Assembly (NCBI RefSeq): GCF_014697575.1
Contig: NZ_JACJSC010000011.1
Span: 1 to 64,000, forward strand
DNA length: 64,000 nt
Source: Planktothrix sp. FACHB-1365
GTDB taxonomy: Bacteria > Cyanobacteriota > Cyanobacteriia > Cyanobacteriales > Microcoleaceae
Reading direction: 5' to 3'
Part shown: positions 16,532-24,407 of the stretch, piece by piece
How positions within the stretch are numbered: position 1 is the first letter of the stretch
Layout of the letters: every line of letters starts with the position of its first letter
Notes under the pieces: generated by a model
Databases searched by the model: none
What the model saw: only the letters and a program-made list of their open reading frames with translations
Told to the model about the DNA's origin: nothing
Program-made: the position numbers and the translations under genes

Positions 16532-16594
16532 AGTAATATTGTTTGTTAAAATAAAGCTAAAAATAGTGATAAAATTCTATTTTTATTTGATCTA

Positions 16595-17077
16595 TTATTG
16601 CATGATATTCCATACTTCCCGATTAAGTTCACGCAAAGGAGGTAAGTCATTAACAGCATCTTTAAAGGTTTGGCTTTCTTCAAATATATCTCGTAATGTT
16701 AGTAGATGAATTCTAAAACGTTCAATATCAGGAAACTCAAGAAGACGATTTTTAAAACCCTCTTTAGGTTTGGATCTTGTTGGTGATGTATAACCCACTC
16801 CAGCTAACATTACACCAATATCAGCACTATGTCGTATTAGACCAGAATGTAAAAGGTCCGCTTTTTCTGCTCCTAAATTTTTGTTTTCTAACTTTGATTG
16901 AAAATAAATTTTTAACCCATTAATATAACCCTCTCCATCAACGCCACCATCAGGCCCAGCAGGGCCAGGAGTTAACCCTAAACAATACGCAAAACGACGA
17001 CCTAACTCTTGTTTAGTAGCCGTATCACTCAAAATAATACCCTGAATTACAGCATTTATAACTTTATAATTGCTCAT
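16595..17077 (-). CDS. Small Mrr-like PD-(D/E)XK nuclease, third gene of ParA cassette
   Basis: 160 residues. After an N-terminal helical part, GPDGGVDGEG (D47) and KIYFQSKL (Q60-x-K62) form the D...QxK variant of the PD-(D/E)XK core used by Mrr-type restriction endonucleases, with GADIG-like HSADIGVMLAGVGYTSPT as the following strand and FRIHLLTLRDIFE near the end. So it is probably a DNA-cleaving enzyme. It begins 5 bp after the preceding gene; cassette order is ParA, helical protein, nuclease. Its restriction or defence role is inference from the fold and neighbourhood. Confidence 0.6.
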   Translation of the reverse strand: MSNYKVINAVIQGIILSDTATKQELGRRFAYCLGLTPGPAGPDGGVDGEGYINGLKIYFQSKLENKNLGAEKADLLHSGLIRHSADIGVMLAGVGYTSPTRSKPKEGFKNRLLEFPDIERFRIHLLTLRDIFEESQTFKDAVNDLPPLRELNREVWNIMQ

Positions 17078-17082
17078 TATCT

Positions 17083-17592
17083 TTAATGTGAAATTTCGCT
17101 TGTTTTTTCCAATTCTCTTACAGTACAGTTATTTTGATAAAGTAAACGAATCCCTAAAATTGCACAATCATTAACTCTTTCTTCCATTCCAATTTTTTTA
17201 ATTTTATGTAATGTAACTATATCTAGCTTTAGATTATATAAAACTGAAGAATCTGAATTTGAATTTCCTCCTAATCCACCCATTTTTTGAATAATTTCAT
17301 CAAGATTTAATTTTAATCTATTAATACAATAATAAACATACTCTATTGAATATTCTATCATAGCTGCCCGACTCATTCTAATTGCTGATGTTAATTCCAT
17401 CAACTTTTGGTTATCTGTATTTAATATTTTAATAGTAAATTCTTTGATTTGATCTTCGTTCTCTAATTCTTCATTGAGTTGTATCCCTTTTTTAATGGCT
17501 TCATCTACTTTTTTGCTGTCATTCTTGATCTTAATCACTTTTTTATCAGATAAATCTTGATTAACCCCTGATTTTGTTTCTTTTGAACTCAT
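17083..17592 (-). CDS. Charged helical protein of unknown function, second gene of ParA cassette
   Basis: 169 residues, Lys/Glu/Asn-rich for the first ~55 (disordered or coiled), then a helical core (IKILNTDNQKLMELTSAIRM, SIEYVYYCINRLKLNLDEII, KLDIVTLHKIKKIGMEERVN). No family recognised. It sits 15 bp after parA and 5 bp before the nuclease. By position it could be the ParB-like partner or adaptor that couples the ATPase to the nuclease, but no CBP/HTH motif is visible. Its codons are more AT-rich than flanking genes. Confidence 0.55.
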   Translation of the reverse strand: MSSKETKSGVNQDLSDKKVIKIKNDSKKVDEAIKKGIQLNEELENEDQIKEFTIKILNTDNQKLMELTSAIRMSRAAMIEYSIEYVYYCINRLKLNLDEIIQKMGGLGGNSNSDSSVLYNLKLDIVTLHKIKKIGMEERVNDCAILGIRLLYQNNCTVRELEKTSEISH

Positions 17593-17607
17593 TGTCTTAC
17601 CTCTTTT

Positions 17608-18270
17608 CTAAATATTAATTAATAAGTCTTCAAAATAGTTTTCTAGCTCTTGGTATTCTGAATATTCCCAAATATATTTTTTAGTCAAATATACAGCTTC
17701 TTGCATCGGATCTTGAACGTTAATCATCTCTAAAGCCACACTGCATTGGCTAGGCTTATTTTCTATACTATTAACTTTTTCTTGTATTTCATCAGCACTA
17801 ATTCCTAAAGGTACAACAAAAACTTCTGGTGGAAAATTACATTTTCCTTCGATCTTAGAAATGACCTCTAAAGTTGATTTAAGATTATTAAAGCCGGCTT
17901 TATACCTTGAGGATAAACTGATGGGTATGAAGATAACATCAGGATCACTTCCTACAATAACTTGAACAATATTAACTAAGGGTGTATCCATATCAAGAAC
18001 AACATAATCATATTTTTCTATTTTAACAAACTTTTTCAGACGTTTTCGATTAGGGTTTGTTATAACTGATATCCCTGGTCTTGTATGTACTGAATTAGAG
18101 TCAAATTCTTCATTAGGCTCTTCACTGACATAAAACTTCCAAGAATCTGCTTGATCATCACAATCTATTAGTAAAACATCTCCTCTTTTAGAAAGAACTC
18201 CTGCTAAATGAACAGCTAAGGTCGTTTTACCCACACCACCACTATTATGTGTACAGAGAATGACTTTCAT
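17608..18270 (-). CDS. ParA/MinD-superfamily ATPase, first gene of cassette
   Basis: 220 residues. The deviant Walker A reads HNSGGVGKTT (8-17); the second Lys (K15) and GKT are kept but the signature first Lys (KGGxGKT) is Ser10. The A' motif is LLIDCDDQADSW and the B motif VVLDMDTPL. The rest follows the ParA fold (IFIPISLSSRYKAGFNNLKS). ParA ATPases move plasmids, chromosomes or protein cargo. There is no ParB gene; instead a helical protein and an Mrr-like nuclease follow at 15 and 5 bp, suggesting a dedicated complex rather than partitioning. Confidence 0.8.
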   Translation of the reverse strand: MKVILCTHNSGGVGKTTLAVHLAGVLSKRGDVLLIDCDDQADSWKFYVSEEPNEEFDSNSVHTRPGISVITNPNRKRLKKFVKIEKYDYVVLDMDTPLVNIVQVIVGSDPDVIFIPISLSSRYKAGFNNLKSTLEVISKIEGKCNFPPEVFVVPLGISADEIQEKVNSIENKPSQCSVALEMINVQDPMQEAVYLTKKYIWEYSEYQELENYFEDLLINI

Positions 18271-18277
18271 TACAGTA

Positions 18278-18295
18278 TTACTACGTTTTTAGTAA
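18278..18295 (-). promoter_or_regulatory. Possible operator in front of the ParA cassette
   Basis: TTACT (18278-18282) and AGTAA (18291-18295) are inverted repeats 8 bases apart, 8-25 bases upstream of the parA ATG. ParA operons are often autoregulated, so this could be a binding site; short arms make chance possible. Confidence 0.3.
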
Positions 18296-18327
18296 ACACA
18301 CTATCTCATTCAGTATAACATCCAATG

Positions 18328-18396
18328 ATATTAATCGTTTAGATAGAGATTTATTTTATAGTTTAACTGTTTTTGTTAGGATACGGGGCGATCGCT
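18328..18396. repeat. ~69-bp direct repeat, copy A
   Basis: ATATTAATCG, then ATAGAGATTTATTTTATAG, TTTAACT, and a GCGATCGC end. Recurs at 18699-18767 in the same orientation and register. The DUF433 gene lies between the copies. Copy A overlaps the fragment of the DUF5615 gene. Confidence 0.8.
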
Positions 18397-18459
18397 CTCA
18401 TAACCAACAAATTCTCTAGCCAACCTACGATCTATACACTCATCCAAGAGAATCTTCAT
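18376..18459 (-). pseudogene. N-terminal fragment of a DUF5615 PIN-like toxin
   Basis: One base after the DUF433 stop an ATG opens MKILLDECIDRRLAREFVGY, the standard start of DUF5615 (with the first acidic residues of the PIN-like site), then breaks at GAGCGATCGC into repeat sequence and stops (TAA 18376-18378) after 27 residues. The join lies at the GCGATCGC of repeat copy A, so the toxin was truncated by the repeat or by recombination at it. Confidence 0.75.
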
Positions 18460-18460
18460 A

Positions 18461-18679
18461 TTAAGCCACCCTGCTGATTAATTGTTTTTTAGCTTCTTCC
18501 AGCAAGGCAATAATTTGTTCTCTACTAACAGTTGGAAATCCCTCTAAAAAATCATCAATAGACTCTCCCGCCTCTAAATAGTCAAATAGCGTTTGTATGG
18601 GAACTCTTGTCCCAATAAAGACTGGAGTTCCTCCCATGATTTCCGTAGATATACCAATCACCGAGAAATTCTGAGACAT
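18461..18679 (-). CDS. DUF433 family antitoxin (short form)
   Basis: 72 residues, complete DUF433: SVIGISTEIMGGTPVFIGTR, VPIQTLFDYLEAGESIDDFL, FPTVSREQIIALLEEAKKQL. Its toxin partner follows after 1 bp but is truncated (18376-18459). The gene is enclosed by 69-bp direct repeats. It could be transcribed upstream of the ParA cassette (ATG at 18270) through 190 bp. Confidence 0.85.
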   Translation of the reverse strand: MSQNFSVIGISTEIMGGTPVFIGTRVPIQTLFDYLEAGESIDDFLEGFPTVSREQIIALLEEAKKQLISRVA

Positions 18680-18698
18680 AGGGGTTGTGAATTAGTTA

Positions 18699-18767
18699 AT
18701 ATTAATCGCTTACATAGAGATTTATTTTATAGTTTAACTATTTTTAGAGGGATTGGGTGCGATCGCT
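18699..18767. repeat. ~69-bp direct repeat, copy B
   Basis: AATATTAATCGCT, ATAGAGATTTATTTTATAG, TTTAACTATTTTTAG and GCGATCGC, matching copy A at 18328-18396 apart from scattered substitutions. It lies directly upstream of the DUF433 gene. Confidence 0.8.
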
Positions 18768-18824
18768 TACAATTAAACCAACTTCATCCTCTTTCATCCG
18801 GTCTAAATCATCAGCAATAAAAAG

Positions 18825-18853
18825 AAACCCGATTTCTTCAAGAAATCAGGTTT
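18825..18853 (-). terminator. Terminator-like hairpin after ndhD1
   Basis: AAACCCGATTTCTT and AAGAAATCAGGTTT pair over 14 positions with one mismatch around a single base, 25 bp beyond the ndhD1 stop. It is a variant of the AAACCCGGTTTC repeat family; on the minus strand T-rich bases follow. Confidence 0.6.
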
Positions 18854-18877
18854 ATGAAATCACTATTTGATGACTAA

Positions 18878-20464
18878 CTACTTGCCAATTTTAGGCGCAC
18901 TCAAAGAGAAGAATTTCCATTTATTCGGTTTAACTTCTGGGGCTTTTTGCGCTAAGGTTGGGACAGAATGACGTAATAAAGCCGTTAACTGTGTGGTAGT
19001 GGAATCATAGATTTGGGTTAATATTTTCGGATATAACCCAATGCCAATAATCGGTACTAATAAACTGGCAATAATGAAGACTTCACGGGGTTCTGCATCC
19101 ACCAGTTCTTCATGTTCTACTAACTCTTTATTTTCGGGGCCGTAGAGAATTTCACGCAACATCGACAGCAGATAAATGGGCGTTAAAATTACCCCAACGG
19201 CTGCTAATAAAATCACGATAACTTTAAAAGTGGAGTTATAAGCATCGCTGGTTGCAAACCCGATAAACACCATTAATTCAGCAACAAATCCACTCATCCC
19301 CGGTAAGGCTAAGGATGCCATACTGCACGCTGTCCACATGGCGAAGACCTTCTTCATCTTGACGCCAACGCCGCCCATTTCATCCAACATTAAGGTATGG
19401 GTGCGGTCGTAAGTACAGCCTACCAGGAAGAATAAACTTGCTCCAATTAACCCGTGAGATACCATTTGTAACATCGCCCCACTTACCCCAATATCGGTAA
19501 AAGAGGCTATCCCAATTAATACAAACCCCATGTGGGAAATTGATGAATAGGCAATTTTTCGTTTTAGGTTTCGTTGGGCAAAAGATGTTAACGCCGCATA
19601 CACAATATTAACCACACCCAATATAACTAAAATTGGGGCAAAGGTTGCATGAGCATCGGGTAACATTTCGGCATTCATTCTTAATAACCCATACCCCCCC
19701 ATTTTTAATAGAATTCCTGCGAGTAACATATGGGCTGGGGCGGTGGCTTCTCCGTGAGCATCAGGGAGCCAAGTATGCAGGGGAAAAATTGGTAATTTTA
19801 CGCCATAAGCTATCAGGAACCCACCATATAATAACAGTTGTAAATTCAGTGGATAATGTTTAGCCGCGATCGCCTGCATATCAAAGGTAACGGTATCTCC
19901 ATAGAATGCCATCGCTAGAGAACCGACCAAAATAAATAGGGAATCTCCTGCTGTATAGAGAATAAATTTGGTGGCGGCGTAGAGACGTTTTTTCCCGCCC
20001 CAAATGGATAAAATGAGATAAACCGGAACTAATTCTAACTCCCAAACTAAGAAGAAAAGCAACATATCTTGAACGGCAAAAACGGCAATTTGTCCGCCAT
20101 ACATTGCCAACATCAAGAAATAGAATAATTTGGGTTTGAAGGTGACAGGCCAAGCCGCTAAAATGGCTAAAGTGGTGATAAATCCGGTTAAAATAATTAA
20201 GGGCATGGATAAACCATCTGCCCCCACAGACCAATTTAAGTCAATTTGGGGAACCCAAGCATATTTTTCAGCCAGTTGTAAACCTGAAGTATGAAGATCG
20301 TATCCCGTATTAAAGGCATAAACGATCATGGCAAAATCGATCAACCCCACAATTAAAGCGTACCATCTCACGGTTTTTCCGTCTTTATCGGGAATAATCG
20401 GGAGAAATAACGAGGCTACAATGGGGAATAAGATGATGGTTGTTAACCAAGGAAAATGTTCCAT
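18878..20464 (-). CDS. ndhD1: NAD(P)H-quinone oxidoreductase chain 4 (NdhD1 type)
   Basis: 528 residues, proton-pumping antiporter-like subunit in the thylakoid membrane. [20 protein letters not shown] carries the key membrane Glu, followed by [34 protein letters not shown] and [18 protein letters not shown], all diagnostic of NdhD. About 14 membrane helices. Together with ndhF1 345 bp upstream it points to the respiratory/cyclic NDH-1L complex rather than the CO2-uptake D3/F3 or D4/F4 sets, since no cup genes are nearby. Confidence 0.95.
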   Translation of the reverse strand: MEHFPWLTTIILFPIVASLFLPIIPDKDGKTVRWYALIVGLIDFAMIVYAFNTGYDLHTSGLQLAEKYAWVPQIDLNWSVGADGLSMPLIILTGFITTLAILAAWPVTFKPKLFYFLMLAMYGGQIAVFAVQDMLLFFLVWELELVPVYLILSIWGGKKRLYAATKFILYTAGDSLFILVGSLAMAFYGDTVTFDMQAIAAKHYPLNLQLLLYGGFLIAYGVKLPIFPLHTWLPDAHGEATAPAHMLLAGILLKMGGYGLLRMNAEMLPDAHATFAPILVILGVVNIVYAALTSFAQRNLKRKIAYSSISHMGFVLIGIASFTDIGVSGAMLQMVSHGLIGASLFFLVGCTYDRTHTLMLDEMGGVGVKMKKVFAMWTACSMASLALPGMSGFVAELMVFIGFATSDAYNSTFKVIVILLAAVGVILTPIYLLSMLREILYGPENKELVEHEELVDAEPREVFIIASLLVPIIGIGLYPKILTQIYDSTTTQLTALLRHSVPTLAQKAPEVKPNKWKFFSLSAPKIGK

Positions 20465-20492
20465 AGATCCAATTATGAATGAAGAACTTTGA

Positions 20493-20528
20493 ATTAAGAA
20501 TTAAGTCGAATTTGTCTTAATTCTTAAT
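20493..20528 (-). promoter_or_regulatory. Strong hairpin in the ndhF1-ndhD1 intergenic region
   Basis: ATTAAGAATTAAG (20493-20505) and CTTAATTCTTAAT (20516-20528) are perfect 13-bp inverted repeats with a 10-base loop, 29 bp before the ndhD1 ATG. It could be an operator, attenuator or processing site. The rest of the 357-bp gap 20465-20821 shows no gene; a GGGCGGGAC/CCACCCC motif near 20788-20813 could act as an ndhF1 terminator. Confidence 0.5.
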
Positions 20529-20821
20529 AGAAATTTGTGCGATTTTATGCTGTAAATGAAGTCCTTATTTGTAGAATTCAGAATTTAGAGCGTTAAAGGG
20601 AAGATCAATCTTAGTTGTTCCAAAACTGGAAAACTTTTGAATTAACCTTCCCTCTAATCAAGTAAAGTTGAGAGAAAGATTCAATTTTTTCCTTTCTAAA
20701 TTTATGATTTCTATTGTTAAACAAGAATCAATATTTAGAACAGAAATTAAACCTTTCTTAATTTCAGGTGTGAGTTGACGGTTGACAGGTACGGGCGGGA
20801 CAACCCCACCCCTACGACGAT

Positions 20822-22876
20822 TTATCCGGTAATTCCTGAGAACACAACAAAGCCGAGGACGGCGACGAAGACAATCAGAGCGTAGAATTGGGCTCGACCG
20901 TTTTCCAGGTATTTTAAGCCTTCTCCCGTAACCAGAGTCACTAACCCGGTCAGGTTAACAGCCCCATCCACAACGCGATAGTCTACTTCCATCACTTGTC
21001 GGGCTAACCGACGGCTACCTTGAACGAATAGCACCTCGTTAATATCGTCGAGATACCATTTGTTTTTCGAGAAATTGTAGAGGGATTGGTATTGTTTGGC
21101 GATCGCAGCCGGATCAATTTTACCTGCCAAATACATTAAATAGGCAATCGTAATCCCCACTAAGGCAATACCAACGGAACTTCCAGCCATAATCAAAAAT
21201 TCCGTTAAGTCAAATTCCGCCAGATGTTCCTGAACTTGTTTAAGACTTTCCCCAGGAGCATGAACAAACACCTCAAAAATATTATTAAATGGCGTTCCCA
21301 CAAACCCAATTAAGATTGAAGGAACGGCTAACAACATTAACGGTAAGGTCATGGTAATGGGGGACTCATGGGGATCATGGCTATGGCCGTGATCATGACT
21401 GTGGGCTAACTCTTCCGGGTTCATTGCCCCAGGGCCAAAGGCAAATTGGGGGCCGTTGGCTTCGGCTAACAGACTATTTTGAATCGTGTTATCATTGCCT
21501 CGGAATTTGCCTTCAAAGGTCATGAAATACATTCGGAACATATAGAAGGCAGTCATTCCAGCCGTTAACCAACCGACTAACCACAACATCGGGTTCGCGG
21601 CAAAGGCATTACTCAGAATTTCATCCTTAGACCAAAAACCCGCAAAGGGCGGAATCCCGCATATCGCTAAGGTTCCGATCAGAAAACAAGCCGAGGTAAC
21701 GGGCATATATTTGCGTAACCCGCCCATCAGACGCATATCCTGAGCCAAAATCGGATCATGTCCGACAACGGCTTCCATTCCATGAATGACTGAGCCGGAA
21801 CACAGGAATAACATGGCTTTAAAATAAGCATGGGTCATCAGGTGGAACAGTCCCGCACTGTAAGCTCCCACTCCCATCGCCATCACCATGTAACCGAGTT
21901 GGGAAATCGTCGAATACGCTAACCCTTTCTTAATATCATTTTGGGTTAAAGCAATAGTTGCCCCCAAAAAGGCCGTAAAGCAACCCGTAAAGGCGATGAT
22001 ATTCATCACCGTTGGGAACCCTTCAAACACAGGATACATCCGGGCGACTAAAAACACTCCGGCGGCTACCATCGTGGCGGCGTGAATTAATGCCGAAATT
22101 GGGGTTGGGCCTTCCATGGCATCGGGAAGCCAAACGTGGAGGGGAAATTGGGCAGACTTGGCAACGGGGCCAAGAAAGACTAATACTCCCAAGAAGGTTG
22201 CTAAACCCATGCTGAGGGAACCCGTTTCGACGGCGTGTTCGAGACGTTCTCCCATTAAGCCAAAATCAAAGGTATTGGTGGCCCAATAAATCCCTAACAT
22301 TCCTAACAGTAAGCCAAAGTCTCCAACCCGGTTGGTGACAAATGCCTTCTGACAAGCATCGGCGGCAGGTTTGCGGTCATACCAGAACCCAATTAACAGG
22401 TAGGAACACATCCCCACCAGTTCCCAGAAAATATAAACCTGAATTAAGTTCGGGCAAATCACGAGCCCCAACATGGAAGAACTAAATAAACTCAGATAGG
22501 CATAAAATCGTACATAACCGGGGTCATGAGCCATGTAACCATCGGTATAGATCATGACGAGAAATGCTACCGTCGTTACAATCGCCAGCATTACCGCCGC
22601 TAGATGGTCAATGGTATAACCCATCGTCAGTCTAAAGTCCCCTGCTGCTGCCCACTCAATGATATGAGTGTAGGGCGCGTGACCTTGGAGTTGACTCCAC
22701 AGTAGGGCGAAAGCGAGTACCGTTGATGCCCCTAACAGCGAGACGAGAAAGGTTGAACAAACTTGTCTCAAATTATTAGTGGCGGTGTTGAAGGAAATTA
22801 GCCCAATTCCAACCAGCGCTGCACCTAATAGGGGCAACACGGGAATTAACCAGGCATATTGATAGAGAGGTTCCAT
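20822..22876 (-). CDS. ndhF1: NAD(P)H-quinone oxidoreductase chain 5 (NdhF1 type)
   Basis: 684 residues, NDH-1 antiporter-like subunit with the long lateral helix. IYTDGYMAHDPGYVRFYAYL, FWELVGMCSYLLIGFWYDRK, KAFVTNRVGDFGLLLGMLGI, FPLHVWLPDAMEGPTPISAL and AFTGCFTAFLGATIALTQND are diagnostic. A His-rich loop (HSHDHGHSHDPHE, near residues 490-502) precedes the C-terminal part, typical of NdhF1. It works with NdhD1 in NDH-1L for respiration and cyclic electron flow. The start has no strong ribosome site. Confidence 0.95.
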   Translation of the reverse strand: MEPLYQYAWLIPVLPLLGAALVGIGLISFNTATNNLRQVCSTFLVSLLGASTVLAFALLWSQLQGHAPYTHIIEWAAAGDFRLTMGYTIDHLAAVMLAIVTTVAFLVMIYTDGYMAHDPGYVRFYAYLSLFSSSMLGLVICPNLIQVYIFWELVGMCSYLLIGFWYDRKPAADACQKAFVTNRVGDFGLLLGMLGIYWATNTFDFGLMGERLEHAVETGSLSMGLATFLGVLVFLGPVAKSAQFPLHVWLPDAMEGPTPISALIHAATMVAAGVFLVARMYPVFEGFPTVMNIIAFTGCFTAFLGATIALTQNDIKKGLAYSTISQLGYMVMAMGVGAYSAGLFHLMTHAYFKAMLFLCSGSVIHGMEAVVGHDPILAQDMRLMGGLRKYMPVTSACFLIGTLAICGIPPFAGFWSKDEILSNAFAANPMLWLVGWLTAGMTAFYMFRMYFMTFEGKFRGNDNTIQNSLLAEANGPQFAFGPGAMNPEELAHSHDHGHSHDPHESPITMTLPLMLLAVPSILIGFVGTPFNNIFEVFVHAPGESLKQVQEHLAEFDLTEFLIMAGSSVGIALVGITIAYLMYLAGKIDPAAIAKQYQSLYNFSKNKWYLDDINEVLFVQGSRRLARQVMEVDYRVVDGAVNLTGLVTLVTGEGLKYLENGRAQFYALIVFVAVLGFVVFSGITG

Positions 22877-23068
22877 AACAATGTCAACTTTATAGTTCTT
22901 AATGAACTTGCCAAAACTGTTGATAATTTTGACATAGAGTATGAACCTTATGGGTAAAAATTCCTGAAATCTTTCTGAGGAAGTCTTAACTCAGGATGTG
23001 TAGGGCAGACTTCACCAAACAATAGACTAGGGTTTACAGAAGATTGGAGTTAGGTATTGCCTTAATAA

Positions 23069-23136
23069 CTGATAACTGATAACTGATAACTGATAACTGA
23101 TAACTGATAACTGATAACTGATAACTGATAACTGAT
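23069..23136. repeat. CTGATAA heptamer array, ~9.7 copies
   Basis: Nine complete CTGATAA units plus CTGAT, without a mismatch, ending exactly at the stop codon (TGA, 23137-23139) of the thioredoxin gene. An STRR-type array; slippage here would not change the protein. Confidence 0.95.
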
Positions 23137-23514
23137 TCAAGCTTCCAAGGGTAAAACTTCTTGGGTTTGGCGAGTTTGTTGACAATTTTGATAACTCACC
23201 ATGAATGTATCCAGACTACGACGTAAATCTTCTCGTCCTTGGAAATGGTCGAGTCGATATAACACTTGGCCTCGATCAAAAACAATCAAAGTTGGCAACG
23301 TTTGTAGGCGATAGGTGGTGGCTAATTTTAAACTTTGATCTGCATTAACAGCAACCAGCTTGACTTTGCCCCGCCAGTCCTCTTGGAATTGACGCAGTTG
23401 AGGCATAATCAGCTTACACAGTCCACACCAAGGCGCCCAAAAATGCACAAGCACGGGAGTAGAAGCTTCGAGAACTTCTTGCGTAAACATCTGCTCACTG
23501 ACCGACAATAGCAT
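23137..23514 (-). CDS. Thioredoxin-fold protein
   Basis: 125 residues. The active site is WAPWCGLCKL (CGLC instead of the standard CGPC), with VNADQ, the cis-Pro region LQTLPTLIVF and a C-terminal tail after the fold. It lacks a signal peptide, so it should act in the cytoplasm on dithiol-disulfide exchange. The altered dipeptide suggests a redox potential or partner different from TrxA. It follows the NnrU-like gene by 48 bp, so the two may be co-transcribed. Confidence 0.85.
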   Translation of the reverse strand: MLLSVSEQMFTQEVLEASTPVLVHFWAPWCGLCKLIMPQLRQFQEDWRGKVKLVAVNADQSLKLATTYRLQTLPTLIVFDRGQVLYRLDHFQGREDLRRSLDTFMVSYQNCQQTRQTQEVLPLEA

Positions 23515-23562
23515 GATCCCTCGAATTTTATTAATGAATGTTTTTATATCCCTGGGATCATG

Positions 23563-24276
23563 CTACCAGTCTACGTTACCTGTGGCACGAATTAATAGTG
23601 GATGAGCTTGCCAGAGTAAGAGGATAAAAAGACCAACTCCTAAATAAGCCCAGCGAAAAAACTCCTTCCATTCAAAGGTTTGACGACCTTGGACAATAGC
23701 TAAGAAGGGAATGATAGAAGTCCGAGATTTCACGGTTTCAAAGGATTGTCCATAACGAGCGAACAAACGGCGATCGCCATGCCAAACTGCAAATAAATGA
23801 TGTAAAACTAACCCTAGGGAGGTTAACAAAGTGAAACTGGTTCCCATCCACAGGGTATGACCGATACACCAAATCACTTGACCCACCATTTGCGGATGTC
23901 TGGTAATCCTGATAATTCCCGTTTCATACAGATGAACTTCCGGTTTCGCAATGGCGGCAATTTCTAACAAATTAAAGGTGGCTGGATAGAGAAAAATAAA
24001 GGAAATCGCCGATAACACCCAAACAATGGGTTTAACAACGGGAACATCCTGCACAGACCACAACTGTAATCCATCGTAACGGTGATTAAAAAAGTAGATA
24101 ATCAAAATGGTGGCGAAGGGAATACTCACCAACGCAAATAAAATTCGATAGAATCGCGGGCCAATTTTCCCTTCTCCCCAAGGCCGTAATGCTGCTAACC
24201 CACTATGGGCGATCGCAAATCCCAACAGTAACCCAACCATGACAAAATGGCTCGGAGTCAGCCAATTCTCGGACAT
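23563..24276 (-). CDS. NnrU-family membrane protein, similar to 15-cis-zeta-carotene isomerase (Z-ISO)
   Basis: 237 residues, about six membrane helices. FAIAHSGLAALRPWGEGKIG (H24) and GIIRITRHPQMVGQVIWCIG (H126) carry the His residues that bind heme in Z-ISO/NnrU proteins. Z-ISO isomerises zeta-carotene in carotenoid synthesis; NnrU proper belongs to nitric oxide metabolism. In a cyanobacterium with no denitrification genes nearby the carotenoid role is the better guess, but the two are hard to separate by eye. Confidence 0.75.
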   Translation of the reverse strand: MSENWLTPSHFVMVGLLLGFAIAHSGLAALRPWGEGKIGPRFYRILFALVSIPFATILIIYFFNHRYDGLQLWSVQDVPVVKPIVWVLSAISFIFLYPATFNLLEIAAIAKPEVHLYETGIIRITRHPQMVGQVIWCIGHTLWMGTSFTLLTSLGLVLHHLFAVWHGDRRLFARYGQSFETVKSRTSIIPFLAIVQGRQTFEWKEFFRWAYLGVGLFILLLWQAHPLLIRATGNVDW

Positions 24277-24407
24277 TTTTACCTCTTCTCGATTTAGTTA
24301 GATAATAAAGTTAATTTCAATACAGATCATCCCGCAGTATGCTGAAAGAACTTGATCCCCAAACCTAACAGCCATCACGCTTCCTGATTTTACCGAGGTT
24401 GAGGAAT

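Noticed and set aside
17608-18270. ParA as a plasmid-partition gene marking an integrated plasmid
   Set aside because: No ParB, parS-like repeats, replication gene or integrase nearby; chromosomal genes lie on both sides.
23069-23136. Repeat array as a possible CRISPR
   Set aside because: Units are 7 bp with no spacers; it is a tandem heptamer array. The 12421-12478 repeats are the same type.
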